64,000 nucleotides of DNA from Cytobacillus oceanisediminis 2691 (GCF_000294775.2 NZ_CP015506.1:2641501-2705500); one strand, 5' to 3'; positions 42,066 to 51,310 are shown, counted from the first letter of the stretch. Notes: generated from the sequence alone by a model not told the origin. A program made the numbers and translations.

Positions 42066-43334
42066 TTAGCCAAAAAGCTTAAAGACTCCAAATATAAGTG
42101 TAGAAATGACTGCAAGAGTTAAACCGATAAGCGATTCATATGGCATCAGCTTCAGGCGTTCTTTAATATCCATATTGACACTTCCTGCCGTTGCGTGGAA
42201 AAAGCTTCCGTGCGGCAAATGATCCAGTACGGTTGCACCTGCATGGATCATGGCAGCGCCTGCAAGCGCTGATACTCCCAATCCTAAAATGGTACTGCCA
42301 AACACACCGCTTGCCACTGCTGTACCTGCAGTTGTGGATGCTGTAGCAGCTGACATGAAAATACCAGAGACAGGCGCCAGCAGATAGGCTGGAAGACCTG
42401 AAGAGGTTAATCCATTAATGATCACATCTTTTAAGCTTGAGTTTGCTATGATTCCAGCCAGGGTTCCTGTTCCAAGAAGCATAATGGCAACGCCTGACAT
42501 CTTGTTTAAACCTGAAATAGCATACTCATTGATTTTTCTTGTCTTCTTCATCGCAATGGCTCCGATAATTCCCCCGGCTGGAAGTGCCACCATCGGATCA
42601 ATATTGATATCAAATAATGGGCGAAGCGCCAACAAAACAATCGTAACCAGTGGCGCAATCATGGCAGTGATAAATAATGGAAGCTTTGTATTGCTGTTCA
42701 CTTCCACTTCCCCATCTGAGATAGCTGAACCCTTATTTACAAGTTTCTTTGCAATGAAATACGTAACAGCAAGTCCGAATATGGCCGGGATGATTCCAGC
42801 AGCCATAACCGAAGTAAGCGGAACACCGAATGCGTCTGAAGCTGCAATGGCATTTGGATTGGGTGACATGATGTTCCCTGCTTTCCCTCCACCAATCATC
42901 GCCAGCAAAATGGCTGTTTTGGAAAGTTTTGCCCGTTTCGCGATAGCTAAGGCAATAGGTGATACGGTAATGACTGCCACATCAACAAATACACCGACCG
43001 TTGTCAGGATCATTGTTGCCACTGCTAAGGCTAGCAGCGCTCGGGTTTCTCCCAATTTTTTAACTATTGTTTCGGCAATCGATGAAGCTGCGCCAGATTC
43101 TATCAGTACTCCTGCCAATATACCCGCAGCCAGGATTCTGAGCACCGCCGGTATGATGCCTTTTGCTCCTTCCATCATTAAATTAACAGTGCTTGCAATA
43201 TCTGCTCCGCCGACTAAACCGCCTATTAAAGCACCTGCAACCATTCCATAAGCAGGCGGAACTTTTTTAAAGATTAATAGTATGGCAATGACTAAGGCAG
43301 TTATTGCTCCTAAAGCGCTTACAGTTACATCCAC
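42066..43334 (-). CDS. GntP family permease
   Basis: This encodes about 422 residues with twelve or more membrane helices. GntP family features include VDVAVITVSPIALAIAKRAK in the middle, MSPNPNAIAASDAFGVPL, and the C-terminal IHAGATVLDHLPHGSFFHATAGSVNM. The family imports gluconate, glycerate and related hydroxy acids by proton symport. GTG 43334 is six bases after GGGAGGG and is preferred over ATG 43349, which overlaps that site. With glycerate kinase downstream, glycerate is the most likely substrate. Confidence 0.9.
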   Translation of the reverse strand: MDVTVSALGAITALVIAILLIFKKVPPAYGMVAGALIGGLVGGADIASTVNLMMEGAKGIIPAVLRILAAGILAGVLIESGAASSIAETIVKKLGETRALLALAVATMILTTVGVFVDVAVITVSPIALAIAKRAKLSKTAILLAMIGGGKAGNIMSPNPNAIAASDAFGVPLTSVMAAGIIPAIFGLAVTYFIAKKLVNKGSAISDGEVEVNSNTKLPLFITAMIAPLVTIVLLALRPLFDINIDPMVALPAGGIIGAIAMKKTRKINEYAISGLNKMSGVAIMLLGTGTLAGIIANSSLKDVIINGLTSSGLPAYLLAPVSGIFMSAATASTTAGTAVASGVFGSTILGLGVSALAGAAMIHAGATVLDHLPHGSFFHATAGSVNMDIKERLKLMPYESLIGLTLAVISTLIFGVFKLFG

Positions 43335-43434
43335 ATTTAGCCCTCCCATGATGATTAGCTTATAAATCTATTGTAAGCGTTTGCCTTTTCTATTACATCG
43401 TGAATGATGATGAAAAAAACGGATAGATCTCTCT

Positions 43435-43460
43435 ATTAATTGTGCAATTGCACAATTAAT
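43435..43460. promoter_or_regulatory. 26-bp perfect palindrome, candidate CdaR operator
   Basis: Thirteen bases, ATTAATTGTGCAA, are followed at once by their exact complement, overlapping the cdaR stop codon and 100 bases ahead of gntP. A half-site TTGCACAA recurs at 44606-44613, just upstream of cdaR. Without loop or T-run it is unlikely to be a terminator. Confidence 0.65.
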
Positions 43461-44556
43461 TTAAGTCGTTTACTAATTTTGCCACATAAAGTTCAAATAG
43501 CATCTTCACATTGCGAGGGTCCTTTCCCGTAAGTTCTGTTATCTTATCCAGACGGTATCTCAGGGTATTGCGGTGGATAAATAGGTGATCCGCTATTTTG
43601 CCAAGATCTCCTCCTTCTTTTATGAAAACATCAAGCGTATGTGCCAGTTCCCCTTTTTTATCCTGAGCAAGGAGCCGATCATAGAAAGAAAATGTATGTT
43701 CTTCCTTTTGGGCGAGCATGGATAGCTTAATTTCCAGCCAGTACGTTTCATAACTGTAATAATCGGCGTCACGATGAATCTTTGGATCAAGCACAGTCAG
43801 CTGCTGCGCATGCCGATAGGAGGACTTCAATCCGCTTATGTTCTCCGATGTGTTTCCAATAGCAACTGCCGCCTTCCTCTTTGAAAGGCCGGCGATCCTC
43901 TTTAAAGCAGCGATTTGTTCTGTGGGCTCCCCTGCTTTCAATATGACAATTTCATTATTGAACGTAACCCCTGTTAAATCCTGTTTTCCCAATTCAAAAT
44001 GGATGTCATTGATCAGCTTTTGATTCATGGTTCCAAGGTCTTCGTGCAGCTTGAGCACAATCACGGTTCTCGGGATTTTCAGGTCATATCCCAGGAAGCC
44101 GGCCCTCTCTTCTAACCACGCTTCATTCAATGGTTCTTCAGAAATAAGAAGGTTCACTATCTCACTTTGGAGCCGCTGCTTCCATTGTACTCTCTCCAAA
44201 AGAAACGATTGCTCCAAAACCAGTTCTGCTGCCATTTTAACAAGCTCTGCGAAATTCCTGATTTGCTCAGGTTCCCCCGTTATACCGATAACACCAATAA
44301 TTTGATTATGAAAACGGATAGGCAGATTGATTCCAGGCTTGGCCCCTTTAAGCTCTGCGGCACTTCTTTCATCAATCTCCACACTTTCCCCTTTTTTTAG
44401 GACCAGCAGAGCTCCATCATGAACCTGATTGATCCTTTCCTTTTCACCAGAACCGATAATAACCCCTTCTTCATTCATAACATTTATATTTTTTTTCAGA
44501 ATTTTCATAGTCCGCTCCACTATTCCCTGAGCGAGTTCATAAGATAAAAAATGCAC
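43456..44556 (-). CDS. cdaR: CdaR family sugar-diacid regulator
   Basis: This encodes 366 residues. The N-terminal sugar-diacid recognition domain (LAQGIVERTMKILKKNINVM, then RFHNQIIGVIGITGEPEQI) is followed by the central GGDEF-like region and the C-terminal PucR-type helix-turn-helix (IADHLFIHRNTLRYRLDKITELTG). CdaR activates glucarate/galactarate/glycerate genes in E. coli; here it sits upstream of gntP-glxK. The start is GTG after GGCGGGGAAT. It may also regulate itself through a half-site just upstream. Confidence 0.9.
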   Translation of the reverse strand: MHFLSYELAQGIVERTMKILKKNINVMNEEGVIIGSGEKERINQVHDGALLVLKKGESVEIDERSAAELKGAKPGINLPIRFHNQIIGVIGITGEPEQIRNFAELVKMAAELVLEQSFLLERVQWKQRLQSEIVNLLISEEPLNEAWLEERAGFLGYDLKIPRTVIVLKLHEDLGTMNQKLINDIHFELGKQDLTGVTFNNEIVILKAGEPTEQIAALKRIAGLSKRKAAVAIGNTSENISGLKSSYRHAQQLTVLDPKIHRDADYYSYETYWLEIKLSMLAQKEEHTFSFYDRLLAQDKKGELAHTLDVFIKEGGDLGKIADHLFIHRNTLRYRLDKITELTGKDPRNVKMLFELYVAKLVNDLN

Positions 44557-44605
44557 ATTCCCCGCCGCCTTCCTGCTTCGTTACTATCAATGTACCATAG
44601 TAGAT

Positions 44606-44613
44606 TTGCACAA
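44606..44613. promoter_or_regulatory. TTGCACAA half-site upstream of cdaR
   Basis: Fifty bases before the cdaR start the sequence TTGCACAA repeats half of the large palindrome at 43435, which suggests autoregulation. Confidence 0.45.
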
Positions 44614-44623
44614 TAAAACAAAA

Positions 44624-44651
44624 TAAAAAAACCGTGTGTCAGGACACGGTT
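44624..44651 (-). terminator. Terminator of the sulfate/siroheme operon
   Basis: The stem AACCGTGT/ACACGGTT is followed by seven T on the minus strand, eleven bases after the sirC stop. Confidence 0.92.
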
Positions 44652-44661
44652 GAGGAGTTGA

Positions 44662-45270
44662 TTATTTTAATGAGGACAGATATGCCCATTTACTTTCCCG
44701 CTCATCCTCCGACAGGCGATAGCGGTCATCCAGCAATTCGGCGAGAAGCTCATTTTTCTCAGCTGAATGAATAGAAAGTTTTTTAATATGTTCACGGCAT
44801 TTTGCCAGAAATTCTGAATATCCCGTCCAGCTTTCATCAAATTGTTCATCCAGCTGTTTTTTTAGCATCCGGGTCAGCTTGGGGCTTGCGCCATTCGAGG
44901 TGACTGCGATTTGCAGAGGACCGCGTCTTACAGCTGCCGGAAAGATTGCATTTCCTTCTCCTGCATCATCGACAACACAGACAAGCTGATATAAATCAAG
45001 CGACCTCGCCAGCTGCTGGTTGGTTTCACGAATATTTGTGGCCAGAATCGATAAAAAAGCATCTTTAAAATCTTCAGGATGCGCCTCCCGCTGAATGAGC
45101 TCATACCCTCTTTGATGGGCAAGACAAATGATATCGTCGGTAAAATCAGGAGCAACAAAAGTGATATTGGCCCGTTCTCCATCAAGTGTTTTCGCTTTTC
45201 GAAAGGCAATTCTGCCGCCGCCTGCAATAACGATCTTCTTGTTGGTTAAATTAATGAATAACGGCTGCAT
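44662..45270 (-). CDS. sirC: Precorrin-2 dehydrogenase/siroheme synthesis (SirC, YlnF)
   Basis: This encodes 202 residues. NAD-binding GGGRIAFRKAKTL (about 17-29), then the family segments FVAPDFTDDI, ATNIRETNQQLA and VVDDAGEGNAIFPAAVRRGPLQIAVTSNGASP. It oxidises precorrin-2 to sirohydrochlorin in siroheme synthesis, the cofactor of sulfite and nitrite reductases. It overlaps sirB by 20 bases and is the last gene of the operon. Confidence 0.93.
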   Translation of the reverse strand: MQPLFINLTNKKIVIAGGGRIAFRKAKTLDGERANITFVAPDFTDDIICLAHQRGYELIQREAHPEDFKDAFLSILATNIRETNQQLARSLDLYQLVCVVDDAGEGNAIFPAAVRRGPLQIAVTSNGASPKLTRMLKKQLDEQFDESWTGYSEFLAKCREHIKKLSIHSAEKNELLAELLDDRYRLSEDERESKWAYLSSLK

Positions 45271-46003
45271 TCACATTCACCTCTCCATTCGCTTTTTCAG
45301 CGACTAGATTCTGGATTGCCACATGTTTTCCTAAAGTATCAGTAAGGTTCACAGAGGATCCTGCTTTTATTTTCTTATTGACCTCTCTTACTACCTCACT
45401 TAATAAAAGCCCCGAGAATAATAGATAAGGAATGACGATAATCCTCCCTCTGGCCTCATTGCAAATGGAATCAAGTCCATCCTTGAAGGACGGCGCAGCA
45501 GCTGCCAAATAGCAGACTTGCACATTCCTTATACCAAGCCGCCGGCTGATTCCCCTTTTGATTGAGTTAAAGGATTGAAGAATTGAAGGGTCACTGCTTC
45601 CTCTCCCTACAATTAAAAGCGAATCATTAGAACGGATTGGCTGTGCTTCATCTGCCGCAAGTTCTGCAATTGCGTCAAGAATGCTGTCCTGGACTCCAAA
45701 CGGATCCGCCATCCTTACAGTTATGGCCGGATGCTTTTTTATTAAAGGGGCAAGCGCTTCAGGGATATCCTGCTTAATATGACCCGCAGCCAGCAAAAAT
45801 AGAGGCACAATCACAATTTCTTCCGCGCCCTCATGGACACAGTATTCAAATCCAGCCTCAATGTCTGGCTCTGTTAATTCAAGGAAACAAAGCTTTTGTA
45901 TAGGAGCGTCTACCTTTTTCATGACACTCCTGATAAAAAGAGATGCTTCGGCAGCGCCTTTTTTAGAACGTGTGCCATGGCCGATGTATAGGACAGCTTT
46001 CAT
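45251..46003 (-). CDS. sirB: Sirohydrochlorin ferrochelatase (SirB, YlnE)
   Basis: This encodes 250 residues of the CbiX/SirB chelatase family. Metal His is in YIGHGTRSKKGA at the N-terminus, with VPLFLLAAGHIKQDIPEAL in the first domain and VIPYLLFSGLL in the second, the double-domain arrangement usual in Bacillus. It inserts Fe2+ into sirohydrochlorin. Start after AGGAGGCG. Order sumT-sirB-sirC equals ylnD-E-F of B. subtilis. Confidence 0.93.
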   Translation of the reverse strand: MKAVLYIGHGTRSKKGAAEASLFIRSVMKKVDAPIQKLCFLELTEPDIEAGFEYCVHEGAEEIVIVPLFLLAAGHIKQDIPEALAPLIKKHPAITVRMADPFGVQDSILDAIAELAADEAQPIRSNDSLLIVGRGSSDPSILQSFNSIKRGISRRLGIRNVQVCYLAAAAPSFKDGLDSICNEARGRIIVIPYLLFSGLLLSEVVREVNKKIKAGSSVNLTDTLGKHVAIQNLVAEKANGEVNVNAAVIH

Positions 46004-46053
46004 TTGGCGCCTCCTTTCCTTGATGGACTTTCTTCATACTGCTTAATCGTAAC

Positions 46054-46836
46054 CTATCCATGCACCACAGGCAGATGAGGCGCAATTTCCTCTTCGAACC
46101 AATTAATTTTATGATGCATTTTTACAACTTCCCCAATGACAATCATGCTTGGATTCGAAATTTTTGCTTCTTTTATTTTGCTCTCGATATTGGCAAGCGT
46201 GCCCGTAACTGTCCGCTGATTTGAAAGAGTTCCCCAGTGTACGAGTGCAATTGGTGTTTGAGTGGATTTTCCGTTTTGAATGAGATTTTTAACAATATTA
46301 GGCAAGTGGGAAACACCCATATACACACAAATCGTGTCAACTGCATGTGCCAGGTGGGCCCACTGGTGTTCAGCTTCTTCGTTTCCGGCCTGATGTCCGG
46401 TGACAAAAGCGAAACTTTTGCTTAAGGTACGGTGTGTTACAGGAATTCCCGCATAAGCAGATGCCGCGATTCCTGCAGTCACTCCAGGTACAATTTCAAA
46501 TGGCACATCATTATTGGCACACTCTTCTGCCTCTTCCCCGCCCCTGCCGAAAACAAATGGATCACCGCCTTTTAGCCGGCAAACCAGCAAACCTTTTTTT
46601 GCATATTTAACAAGCAAGTGATTGATGGTTTCCTGCTTCATGACGTGATGATTGGGAAGCTTGCCGCAATAAACGAGCTGCGCTTCTTTTTTTGCATGAT
46701 TTAACAGCTCCCGGTTCACTAGACGATCATATAGAATGACATCTGCCTCCTGCAGGCAGCGCATTCCCTTAACAGTCATAAGTTCCGGATCTCCCGGGCC
46801 GGCACCTACTAAAAAAACTTTTCCCGTCATTCTCAT
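46054..46836 (-). CDS. sumT: Uroporphyrinogen-III C-methyltransferase (SumT, YlnD)
   Basis: This encodes 260 residues. The SAM-dependent methyltransferase signature VGAGPGDPELMTVKGMRCL is at the N-terminus, with VCRLKGGDPFVFGRGGEEAEE and PGVTAGIAASAYAGIPVTHR in the middle. It makes precorrin-2, the first step to siroheme. It stands 157 bases after cysC, with a hairpin between, so expression may depend on readthrough or a promoter in that gap. Confidence 0.94.
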   Translation of the reverse strand: MRMTGKVFLVGAGPGDPELMTVKGMRCLQEADVILYDRLVNRELLNHAKKEAQLVYCGKLPNHHVMKQETINHLLVKYAKKGLLVCRLKGGDPFVFGRGGEEAEECANNDVPFEIVPGVTAGIAASAYAGIPVTHRTLSKSFAFVTGHQAGNEEAEHQWAHLAHAVDTICVYMGVSHLPNIVKNLIQNGKSTQTPIALVHWGTLSNQRTVTGTLANIESKIKEAKISNPSMIVIGEVVKMHHKINWFEEEIAPHLPVVHG

Positions 46837-46954
46837 GACCGCCCTTTCTGTAATATCTTATAATATATGCCTTTTAATGCTTTTCCTAAGCTAATAATCT
46901 AGTTGTTTTCTATAATACCATTTTTCGGGGTGAAATAGTAGGAATTATTTTTTC

Positions 46955-46988
46955 AGAAAAGGAGTCTCCTATTAAAAAGAGACTCCCG
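46955..46988 (-). terminator. Internal terminator between cysC and sumT
   Basis: GGAGTCTC/GAGACTCC with a ten-base loop is followed by TTTT and AT-rich DNA on the minus strand. It probably reduces transcription into the siroheme genes. Confidence 0.75.
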
Positions 46989-46992
46989 GTTT

Positions 46993-47592
46993 TTATAGGA
47001 TATTCTTCTCACGCAAATGTGTTAATATCTGCCCGACTGCTTCTTCTACTGTGTACTGGTCAGATCGGACCGTGATTTCAGGGTTTTCAGGTGCTTCATA
47101 CGGGGAATCGATTCCTGTAAAATTCTTTATTTCCCCGCGCCGTGCTTTGGCATATAATTTCTTTGGGTCCCGCCGTTCACATTCTTCGAGCGGACAGTCG
47201 ATGAAGACTTCAATAAATTCTCCTTCTTCAAACAGCGCCCTAACCGTTTCTCTGTCCGAACGGAATGGAGAGATAAAGGCAGTTGTGACGATCTTGCCGC
47301 TGTCCACAAACAGCTTCGCGACTTCCCCAATACGCCTGATATTTTCATTTCTGTCGGCTTCTGAAAAGCCAAGATCTTTATTTAAGCCGTGTCTGACATT
47401 GTCGCCATCCAGTACATATTCATTGATTCCCTGGCGAAACAGTTCGTGGGATACAGCATTTGCAATTGTTGATTTGCCTGAGCCTGATAGCCCGGTAAAC
47501 CACAGGACCACACTTCCATGGCCGTTCTGAGCCCGCCTGTCTTCCTTCGTAATCGCAGAGTCATGCCAGGTGATGTTTGTTGCCTTTGTCAT
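46993..47592 (-). CDS. cysC: Adenylylsulfate kinase
   Basis: This encodes 199 residues. P-loop [11 protein letters not shown] (about 34-44), [20 protein letters not shown] and [13 protein letters not shown] are the standard APS-kinase motifs. It forms PAPS from APS and ATP. It follows sat by twelve bases with AAGGGGCGG upstream. Confidence 0.95.
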   Translation of the reverse strand: MTKATNITWHDSAITKEDRRAQNGHGSVVLWFTGLSGSGKSTIANAVSHELFRQGINEYVLDGDNVRHGLNKDLGFSEADRNENIRRIGEVAKLFVDSGKIVTTAFISPFRSDRETVRALFEEGEFIEVFIDCPLEECERRDPKKLYAKARRGEIKNFTGIDSPYEAPENPEITVRSDQYTVEEAVGQILTHLREKNIL

Positions 47593-47604
47593 TATATCCG
47601 CCCC

Positions 47605-48750
47605 TTATACCGTTTCTTTTTCTCTCATGCCTTCAATTAATACTTCGACTACCTCTTTGCGGCTGAAAGTGGAAGGCGGCAGCTCCCCGTTCCGGAGCAT
47701 TTCCCTTACCTTTGTGCCGGATAGAATGACACGGTCTTCTTTGCTGTGAGGGCAGGTTTTATCAGATGCCATGCCTTCGCACTTATTGCAGTAAAAGCTG
47801 TGCTCAAAGAACAGCGGTTTGATGCCAAGCTCCTCTTCTGTAAAATGGCTGAAAATATGCTGCGCTTCATATGTGCCATAATAATTGCCGACACCGGCAT
47901 GGTCTCTGCCGACGATGAAGTGTGTGCAGCCGAAGTTTTTCCTTGCAATGGCATGGAAGATTGCTTCACGCGGCCCCGCATATCTCATTGCTGCGGGATA
48001 GACAGCCAGCTGGGTGCGCTCTTTTGGATAGTAATTTTCCAATAGGACCCGGTAGCTCTTAAGACGGACATCAGCAGGGATATCATCTGATTTTGTTTCC
48101 CCTACAAGCGGGTTCAAAAACAGTCCATCCACCGTTTCCAAAGCAGCTTTTTGGATGTATTCGTGTGCCCGGTGTACAGGGTTCCTTGTCTGGAAGCCAA
48201 CCACTGTTTTCCAGCCTTTTTCTTCAAATAGTGCCCTTGTTTCTTTAGGCTCAAACCATACATCCTCCGCTACGCCTTTACCAGGTTTTTTAATCAGCGT
48301 TACCTCGCCTGCAGCATAAACCGGACCGCGTTCAAAAAGCCTTTTCACTCCTGGGTGTGCCAGCTCTTCCGTCTTGTAGACTTCGCTCGCTTCCTTGGTT
48401 AAGTCAGGCTCATACCATTCTGATACAGTGATGACTCCGTACACTTCACCTTCGTTTACCAGCTTAAACTTTTCACCGGCTGTGAGCTCTTTGGCTTTTT
48501 CCGCTGAAACCGGCAGTGTAACCGGAATGGACCAAATGGTTCCGTCTGCTAATCTCATTTTTTCAACAACAGATTCATAGTCTGCTTTTCCAAGGAAACC
48601 TGTCAGAGGACTGAATAAGCCAACACCTATAAGTTCCAGATCACTCAGTGCTATGGCGTCTATTAAAATTTCTTTTTCAATTCCTGTCAGGTCATAATTT
48701 GGATTATAGTTTTGAATTAATTTTCCTCCATGAGGTTTCGGCAGAGCCAT
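47605..48750 (-). CDS. sat: Sulfate adenylyltransferase
   Basis: This encodes 381 residues of the single-subunit ATP sulfurylase. Active-site motifs are [14 protein letters not shown] (QxRNP and HxxH) and [13 protein letters not shown] zinc-ribbon-like [15 protein letters not shown] lies near the C-terminus. The enzyme makes APS from sulfate and ATP. It is third in the operon, after cysH and cysP. Confidence 0.96.
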   Translation of the reverse strand: MALPKPHGGKLIQNYNPNYDLTGIEKEILIDAIALSDLELIGVGLFSPLTGFLGKADYESVVEKMRLADGTIWSIPVTLPVSAEKAKELTAGEKFKLVNEGEVYGVITVSEWYEPDLTKEASEVYKTEELAHPGVKRLFERGPVYAAGEVTLIKKPGKGVAEDVWFEPKETRALFEEKGWKTVVGFQTRNPVHRAHEYIQKAALETVDGLFLNPLVGETKSDDIPADVRLKSYRVLLENYYPKERTQLAVYPAAMRYAGPREAIFHAIARKNFGCTHFIVGRDHAGVGNYYGTYEAQHIFSHFTEEELGIKPLFFEHSFYCNKCEGMASDKTCPHSKEDRVILSGTKVREMLRNGELPPSTFSRKEVVEVLIEGMREKETV

Positions 48751-48776
48751 TCTTCATCAACCTTTCTTTTTCGGAT

Positions 48777-49841
48777 TTACTTTTTTTCAGTAATCGGACT
48801 TGCAGCAGCTGGTGCCTGATTCATTAAGAATTTCACTCCGAATACGGAGATTAGAACACCGGCCATAGCAATCACCGTATATACATTTTGTTCAATGAGC
48901 AGCTGGATGAGCGTATAGGATAGGACCATCGATAATACCGGTGAAACAACCCATACAACTAATAGCTGAATGACGATGTCCTTCTTGAAGACTGATCTTC
49001 CCTGCTTTACAAATCCAATTCCGATGATGGAGGAAGTGGTGATTTGCGTTAAAGGGACAGGGATTCCAAAAACGGAAGCGATCGTAACAATTCCTGCTCC
49101 TGTTCCTGAAATGACGCAGCCTTCTTCAAGACGGATTTTTGTAATTTTTTTGCCATTTGTTTCGAGGACATTTTTCCCCAGTAAAATGGCTCCTAAAGCA
49201 ACAAACAGCCCTCCCCAGAAGATTCCGCTGCCAGTGCTCATAATGCCTGCACCAACAAGCGGGCCGACTGCATTGGCAACATTATTCATGCCTGCCGAGA
49301 ATGCTTCAAACACGCCCATAAAAATGACGAGCATGGCTAAAATCGGAGCAGCCTTAGGCTTTTTAATCAGGTTCTGTACAAAGTTTCTCTTTAAAAATGC
49401 GGCTGCCGCTATGGCAATTAAAAAAGCAGCAAATGGAGTAATCAGCCAGAACATGACGATCCAGGCAAGCTTTCCGGCAAATACGGATTGGTAGACGATT
49501 CCAGCACCAACAACAGAACCGACTGTCACCTCACTGGTAGACAGCGGGATGCCGAAAACATTTGCAAGAAACAGCGATAATGCGGCAGATGCAATCACAA
49601 TCAGCGCGATGGCAACTGTGAAGGTCTCTTTAGGGACAATACCGCTTCCCATTGTTTTTACCACTTCTCCTCCGCCAAGCCATGCTCCGAAGAAAACGGC
49701 CAATCCGCAAAGAACAAGAGCTAAAATGCGGTTTTTTAGGACACCTGAACCATACGCGATCCCCATGGATGCTGCTGCTCCGCTTGCCCCGATATTCATG
49801 GCGAAAAATAAACCGACTGTGACCGCTATAATCGTAAGCAT
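48777..49841 (-). CDS. cysP: Sulfate permease CysP (PiT family)
   Basis: This encodes 354 residues with about ten membrane helices. Two PiT-type half repeats are visible: FAMNIGASGAAASMGIAYGSG near the N-terminus and EAFSAGMNNVANAVGPLVGAGIM in the second half. PiT family proteins normally carry phosphate, but in this operon position the B. subtilis homologue CysP imports sulfate. GGGAGGATGA precedes the ATG. Confidence 0.94.
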   Translation of the reverse strand: MLTIIAVTVGLFFAMNIGASGAAASMGIAYGSGVLKNRILALVLCGLAVFFGAWLGGGEVVKTMGSGIVPKETFTVAIALIVIASAALSLFLANVFGIPLSTSEVTVGSVVGAGIVYQSVFAGKLAWIVMFWLITPFAAFLIAIAAAAFLKRNFVQNLIKKPKAAPILAMLVIFMGVFEAFSAGMNNVANAVGPLVGAGIMSTGSGIFWGGLFVALGAILLGKNVLETNGKKITKIRLEEGCVISGTGAGIVTIASVFGIPVPLTQITTSSIIGIGFVKQGRSVFKKDIVIQLLVVWVVSPVLSMVLSYTLIQLLIEQNVYTVIAMAGVLISVFGVKFLMNQAPAAASPITEKK

Positions 49842-49856
49842 GGTATCATCCTCCCT

Positions 49857-50573
49857 CTAGCTCGTGTGAAGGCCACATTCCGTTTTGCCAGTCCCGGACC
49901 ATCGTCCGGCACGGGAATCGCCATTTTCATCGACTGCCTGTGTACAGGGAAAACAACCGATGCTTGGATATCCATTGTCATGCAGGGTGTTGTATGGCAG
50001 GTTTTTTTCCCTGATATAGCCCCAAACTTCATCCCATGTCCAGTGAATCAGCGGGCAGATTTTGATATTCTTGAACTTTTCATCCCTGTTAAGGAATTGA
50101 GTATTCGCTCTTGTCGGCGACTGCTCCCTCCGAAGGCCAGAAATCCAGGCCTGCTTTGGTGTTAATGCTTCTCTTAATGGAATCACTTTGCGGATCTGGC
50201 AGCATGAATTGGGCTCCCTTTTCCAAAGGGCTGAACCATATTCTGCAGCCTGCTGGTCCAGTGTCAGCTTGGGCTCTTTCCGCTCAATCCAAAGCGTTGG
50301 GAAACGGGCCTCGATTTTATCAATGACTTCATAGGTTTCAAGGAAGTGGAGCCCTGTATCCAAAAAGACAATATGTGCATCAGGTTTGATTTCGTGTATT
50401 AAGTCAATCAGCACAATGGCTTCTGCCCCGAAACTCGATGCATAGACAATCTTGTCGTCAGGATAATTTTTATAGGCCCATTCCAATACATCTCGGGCGC
50501 CTTTTGATTTATCATCAATTCGGAATGCATCAGAGATCTGATTCCAATTTTCATATGTCACTGCAGTGCTCAT
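49857..50573 (-). CDS. cysH: Phosphoadenosine/adenosine phosphosulfate reductase
   Basis: This encodes 238 residues. The paired Cys motifs NSCCQIRK and GCFPCTQ indicate a [4Fe-4S] cluster, as in APS reductases and B. subtilis CysH, and the catalytic Cys is in the C-terminal ECGLHTS. SSFGAEAIVLIDLI is the nucleotide-binding start. It releases sulfite from PAPS or APS using thioredoxin. Start after AAAGGAG. First large gene of the operon, downstream of a small YezD-like gene. Confidence 0.96.
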   Translation of the reverse strand: MSTAVTYENWNQISDAFRIDDKSKGARDVLEWAYKNYPDDKIVYASSFGAEAIVLIDLIHEIKPDAHIVFLDTGLHFLETYEVIDKIEARFPTLWIERKEPKLTLDQQAAEYGSALWKREPNSCCQIRKVIPLREALTPKQAWISGLRREQSPTRANTQFLNRDEKFKNIKICPLIHWTWDEVWGYIREKNLPYNTLHDNGYPSIGCFPCTQAVDENGDSRAGRWSGTGKTECGLHTS

Positions 50574-50677
50574 CTTGCAGTACTCCTTTCACTTTCTTGA
50601 AAATTTTTTCTCAACCAAAAAAGGCAGTCTTCCCGCCTGAAAAAATCCTTCAGGAGGAAAAACAGCCTCTAGTTTGT

Positions 50678-50836
50678 CTAGTCAGCGCGCTTATTTGGTT
50701 GAAGACGAACCTTTTCGTTCTTCTCAAGTTGTATGACTTTGCCATCCTGGACGACCAATGTGATCGATCCGAATTTAATGCTCCCTAGCATCTGCTTCAA
50801 GTGAGCAGATAACTCTTCCCAGTCAGCCTGTTTCAG
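50678..50836 (-). CDS. YezD-like small protein, probable CTG start (52 aa)
   Basis: The frame reads from CTG 50836 (KQADWEELSAHLKQMLGSIK, then FGSITLVVQDGKVIQLEKNE). It matches the YezD/DUF2292 pattern of small proteins found with sulfur-assimilation genes. AAAGGAGG lies nine bases before the CTG, and no ATG, GTG or TTG exists upstream in frame, so CTG seems the start. It lies between the promoter and cysH. The function is unknown. The hairpin CCTGAA/TTCAGG and then a GGC/GCC stem with TTTTTT at about 50610-50665 may attenuate into cysH. Confidence 0.7.
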   Translation of the reverse strand: MKQADWEELSAHLKQMLGSIKFGSITLVVQDGKVIQLEKNEKVRLQPNKRAD

Positions 50837-50904
50837 TGAGGCTCGCCTCCTTTATTTAGTCTAGGAAATTATAAGTTTATTAGTTTATTTTTGGTGATGT
50901 TGAG

Positions 50905-50936
50905 ATTAATCCTACCATACCCATAGGAATTGTCAA
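50905..50936 (-). promoter_or_regulatory. Promoter of the sulfate operon with CymR-like box
   Basis: On the minus strand TTGACA (50936-50931), a 16-base spacer and TAGGAT (50914-50909) form a SigA promoter. Between and over them lies an inverted repeat, ATTCCTA with TAGGATTAA, which resembles the CymR operator. CymR represses cysH-type genes when cysteine is plentiful. Confidence 0.65.
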
Positions 50937-51106
50937 CAACTTATTTAAATAAAATTATAAAAATCTGATAAATGGGCTTTTCTTCACTGAAAACTGTTAA
51001 ACTTACTTGATTTTTTGGTAAAGTACCAGGTCTTTATGGAACTATCCACGCTGAATCACCCTTGGTTATTTGAGATATTCGTTTTGAAATGGCTATTATG
51101 CAGGAT

Positions 51107-51310
51107 CTTTTGGTTCTTGTTTGAGATGTAGTATCTATTATGGGGATTGATGCAGTTTCTTTGAACTTTTGCTGGAGAAGCTGCATCGAACTTAGCGATT
51201 GACGCTAGTTATTTTGGTTCTTGTTTGAGATGTGATATCTATTATGGGGATGGTGCATCATTTTATAACTTTTACTGGAGAAGCGGCTATAACTTGAAGA
51301 TTGACCCAGT
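51107..51310. repeat. Degenerate direct repeat, 104-bp offset
   Basis: TTTGGTTCTTGTTTGAGATGT, then TATCTATTATGGGGAT, then ACTTTT-CTGGAGAAG recur with a 104-base offset (51111 and 51215). A weaker partial copy precedes at about 51060. Apart from this, 50940-51430 shows no gene. An 86-codon minus-strand frame at 51205-51465 starts inside the IS and crosses an old terminator, so I do not call it. Confidence 0.65.

Noticed and set aside
50574..50900. SAM (S-box) riboswitch before cysH
   Set aside because: The conserved S-box core was not found; the leader instead holds a YezD-like gene and a CymR-like box.
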